Source: a virus. Taken from it: a stretch of DNA of 24,217 nucleotides. The notes under the pieces were generated by a model. The model ran no database searches. It worked only from the letters and a program-made list of their open reading frames with translations, and had not been told where the DNA came from. This document shows, in pieces, positions 22,740 to 24,217 of the stretch. The stretch is taken from the IMG/VR virus record IMGVR_UViG_3300032325_000055, positions 1 to 24,217 of that record; one strand, given 5' to 3'. Position numbers and translations under genes: made by a program. The first letter of the stretch is position 1, and each line of letters starts with the position of its first letter.

Positions 22740-23372
22740 ATGGCACACATCGTTGCAAACTTACCTCCAGTAAAATGCTTCGTTCGCAGAGAGTTTCTCT
22801 ATGACTTTGAAAAAGGTCATGGGGAACTTGAACCCTGCTGGTGGATCTCTATAAAGTCTCAACGCAGTCAGGCATTTCGTATTGAATCGTACTTAAATCA
22901 ATATGGTGCGTTGTATGATAAACTTCCGCTACATGCTTACTGCTGGAAACCGATTGAGGGTGATCCTTATCCACTAGACTTTTTACAATTGTGGAACAGC
23001 ATGTCTTATGATATCACTGTGATTAAAAAAGCAATGATAGCAAACATGAGATGTAAAATTAAAATGAAAGATGGTTCATGGTTAGAAGGTGAATATCTTT
23101 TTACTGTTGATTCTTCTCATCCTGATTTTAACATCCTTGATTGTGGCCACAGTGAAGACGTTGAGGATCATAAGTCCTTTAACTTTATCAAATGTGACAA
23201 TGGACAATTTGCTGCACAACCAAACAATCGTGTTGTTATACTAGAACCAGCTTCGAATCCTAAAGAAATGAAGATACCAGATTTTAATGTTGCCACTACA
23301 AGATGGAATGTTGAAATGGATCCAAAGTGGGATTACGGATTACCAGAAAACAAATGGAGAATGAACGAATGA
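22740..23372 (+). CDS. Conserved phage protein of unknown function in the nrd operon
   Basis: A protein of 210 residues from ATG 22740, with AAGGAT just upstream overlapping the nrdA stop; an upstream in-frame ATT/ATG run inside nrdA is not needed. Segments VKCFVRREFLYDFEKGHGELEPCWW and SYLNQYGALYDKLPLHAYCWK are conserved-looking and recalled from T4-like phages without function. A beta-type middle (CKIKMKDGSWLEGEYLFTVD) precedes HPDFNILDCGHSEDVEDHKSF, which holds possible metal ligands. There is no membrane segment. Its place between nrdA and nrdB suggests early expression but not necessarily a role in nucleotide metabolism. It overlaps the nuclease gene by ATGA. Confidence 0.7.
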   Translation: MAHIVANLPPVKCFVRREFLYDFEKGHGELEPCWWISIKSQRSQAFRIESYLNQYGALYDKLPLHAYCWKPIEGDPYPLDFLQLWNSMSYDITVIKKAMIANMRCKIKMKDGSWLEGEYLFTVDSSHPDFNILDCGHSEDVEDHKSFNFIKCDNGQFAAQPNNRVVILEPASNPKEMKIPDFNVATTRWNVEMDPKWDYGLPENKWRMNE

Positions 23373-24127
23373 AAACAATAGCAGCAATATTCATTGCGTT
23401 CTACGCAACACTACCACTTGCTAACCCAATCGATGACCATTGCCCACAACATGTGTTCTATGGCGCACCGCAGGTAGCACAGGAAGGCAACAATCAATAT
23501 ATCTGTCGTATTGGTTATGCTGTTAACTACAGTTATCAAACCAAGACTGCTATCTTTGTTGTTGAGCATATTAAAAAGCAAAACCTTGTTGGCAACAATA
23601 AGCGCAAGGATGACTTTCGCGAAGATCCTACAGTGCCAGAACAATTTCGTTCTACGCTGAAAGACTATCAGGCATCTGGTTACGATCGTGGTCATGTTGC
23701 ACCAGCTGCAAACTTTCCATACTCGCCAGAAGCCATGAGTGAATCATTTTACCTAACAAATATGATTCCTCAAGATCCAGGTAACAATCGTGGTATCTGG
23801 AAATATGTTGAAGAGTATACTCGTTTCTGGGCAGATGCCTATGGCGAAGTTTATGTAGTATCTGGTGTTATCAATAGCCCAACTTCTAAACGTATGGGCA
23901 ATAACGTAATCGTTCCTGATTACATATGGAAGATAGTTATCGACCCAACCAAAAATCGTTCTGTTACTTTTTTGTTTCCTAACAAAAAATTGGATCCAAA
24001 AGAACTTGATAAGTATGTAACCACAATTGCTGAAATAGAAAAACTAACAAACATTAACATCTCTCCACAGTTACCTGCCAATTTGCAGGGACTTGAGAAT
24101 GTTCGAGCAAATTTAAAGGACTGGTAA
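23369..24127 (+). CDS. Secreted DNA/RNA non-specific endonuclease (NUC1/EndoG type)
   Basis: A protein of 252 residues from ATG 23369. It is a beta-beta-alpha-metal nuclease: DRGH (D106-H109) carries the catalytic His109, and NMIPQDPGNNRGIW (N131 to W144) carries the Mg-binding Asn140, as in the NUC1/Serratia family. The first ~18 residues (MKTIAAIFIAFYATLPLA) form a Sec-type signal peptide, so the product should reach the periplasm. The start is fixed by the ATGA overlap with the gene before it. Two Cys (C25, C46) could form a disulfide there. Such nucleases degrade any DNA or RNA; export would spare phage DNA in the cytoplasm. It sits between nrdA and nrdB. The role is inferred, the fold is well supported. 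Confidence 0.88.
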   Translation: MKTIAAIFIAFYATLPLANPIDDHCPQHVFYGAPQVAQEGNNQYICRIGYAVNYSYQTKTAIFVVEHIKKQNLVGNNKRKDDFREDPTVPEQFRSTLKDYQASGYDRGHVAPAANFPYSPEAMSESFYLTNMIPQDPGNNRGIWKYVEEYTRFWADAYGEVYVVSGVINSPTSKRMGNNVIVPDYIWKIVIDPTKNRSVTFLFPNKKLDPKELDKYVTTIAEIEKLTNINISPQLPANLQGLENVRANLKDW

Positions 24128-24128
24128 A

Positions 24129-24217
24129 ATGATAAAGAAAATTACATCCAACTTAACGGATGACCGCACGTATTTTAAACCCTTTAACTATCCATGGGCA
24201 TATGAAGCATGGTTAAA
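24129..24217 (+). CDS. nrdB: Ribonucleotide reductase class I, beta subunit, 5' end only
   Basis: The reading frame starts at ATG 24129, two bases after the nuclease stop, and is cut by the window edge after 29 residues. PFNYPWAYEAWL is the N-terminal motif of phage NrdB proteins (the segment before the IHW...E helix). Position downstream of nrdA agrees. The di-iron ligands and radical Tyr lie beyond the window. Confidence 0.72.
   Translation, partial: MIKKITSNLTDDRTYFKPFNYPWAYEAWL

Noticed and set aside
1-24217. tRNA genes, CRISPR arrays, insertion sequences, integrase or attachment sites.
   Set aside because: The gaps between genes are too short for tRNAs except a few, which hold hairpins and promoters; no regularly spaced repeats, transposase or integrase were seen.

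Overview
The window looks like part of the genome of a T4-like (myovirus-type) phage of a Gram-negative aquatic bacterium. Every convincing gene is on the + strand, the genes are packed with start/stop overlaps, and base composition is AT-leaning. It carries phage replication and nucleotide genes (primase, ThyX, ribonucleotide reductase), virion genes of the kind seen in marine T4-like phages, and a two-component spanin that implies an outer membrane. The host cannot be named from the sequence. No tRNA, CRISPR array or insertion sequence was found.

Region 1 (24-5679) is the most unusual part. It is a translationally coupled operon: a TET/JBP-type 2-oxoglutarate/Fe(II) base oxygenase, a class II glutamine amidotransferase, an amidoligase, a low-molecular-weight phosphatase, a helical amino acid:DNA transferase-like protein, a P-loop kinase resembling 5-hmdU DNA kinases, and an HExxH metallopeptidase-like protein. 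I read it as a DNA-base hypermodification pathway: hydroxylate a 5-methyl pyrimidine in DNA, phosphorylate the hydroxymethyl group, replace the phosphate with an amino acid, then form an amide. This combination differs from the known thymidine hypermodification routes, which start from hydroxymethyl-dUMP.

Region 2 (5707-7789) holds a PD-(D/E)XK nuclease-like protein and a ligase-type nucleotidyltransferase with its own sigma70-like promoter. Region 3 (7831-17026) is a virion block: a very long protein with an N-terminal cytidylyltransferase-like domain, two other Lys/Glu-rich modular proteins (one with an EF-hand and an AT-hook), fibre or decoration proteins, and a Dps ferritin with an intact ferroxidase site. 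Region 4 (17044-19093) has two conserved phage proteins of unknown function and a lysis module with an i-spanin, an o-spanin embedded in its +1 frame, and a coiled-coil membrane protein. A terminator and a strong promoter follow.

Region 5 (19214-24217) is the replication and nucleotide block: primase, ThyX, NrdA, an unknown protein, a secreted DRGH nuclease, and the start of NrdB, cut by the window edge. ThyX and RNR supply deoxynucleotides, the primase starts lagging strands, and the region 1 enzymes would modify the new DNA. Several near-consensus sigma70 promoters (TTGnnn, 17-18 bp, TATAAT) suggest host-polymerase transcription. Three TAAATA-type motifs in intergenic positions may be T4-style late promoters.
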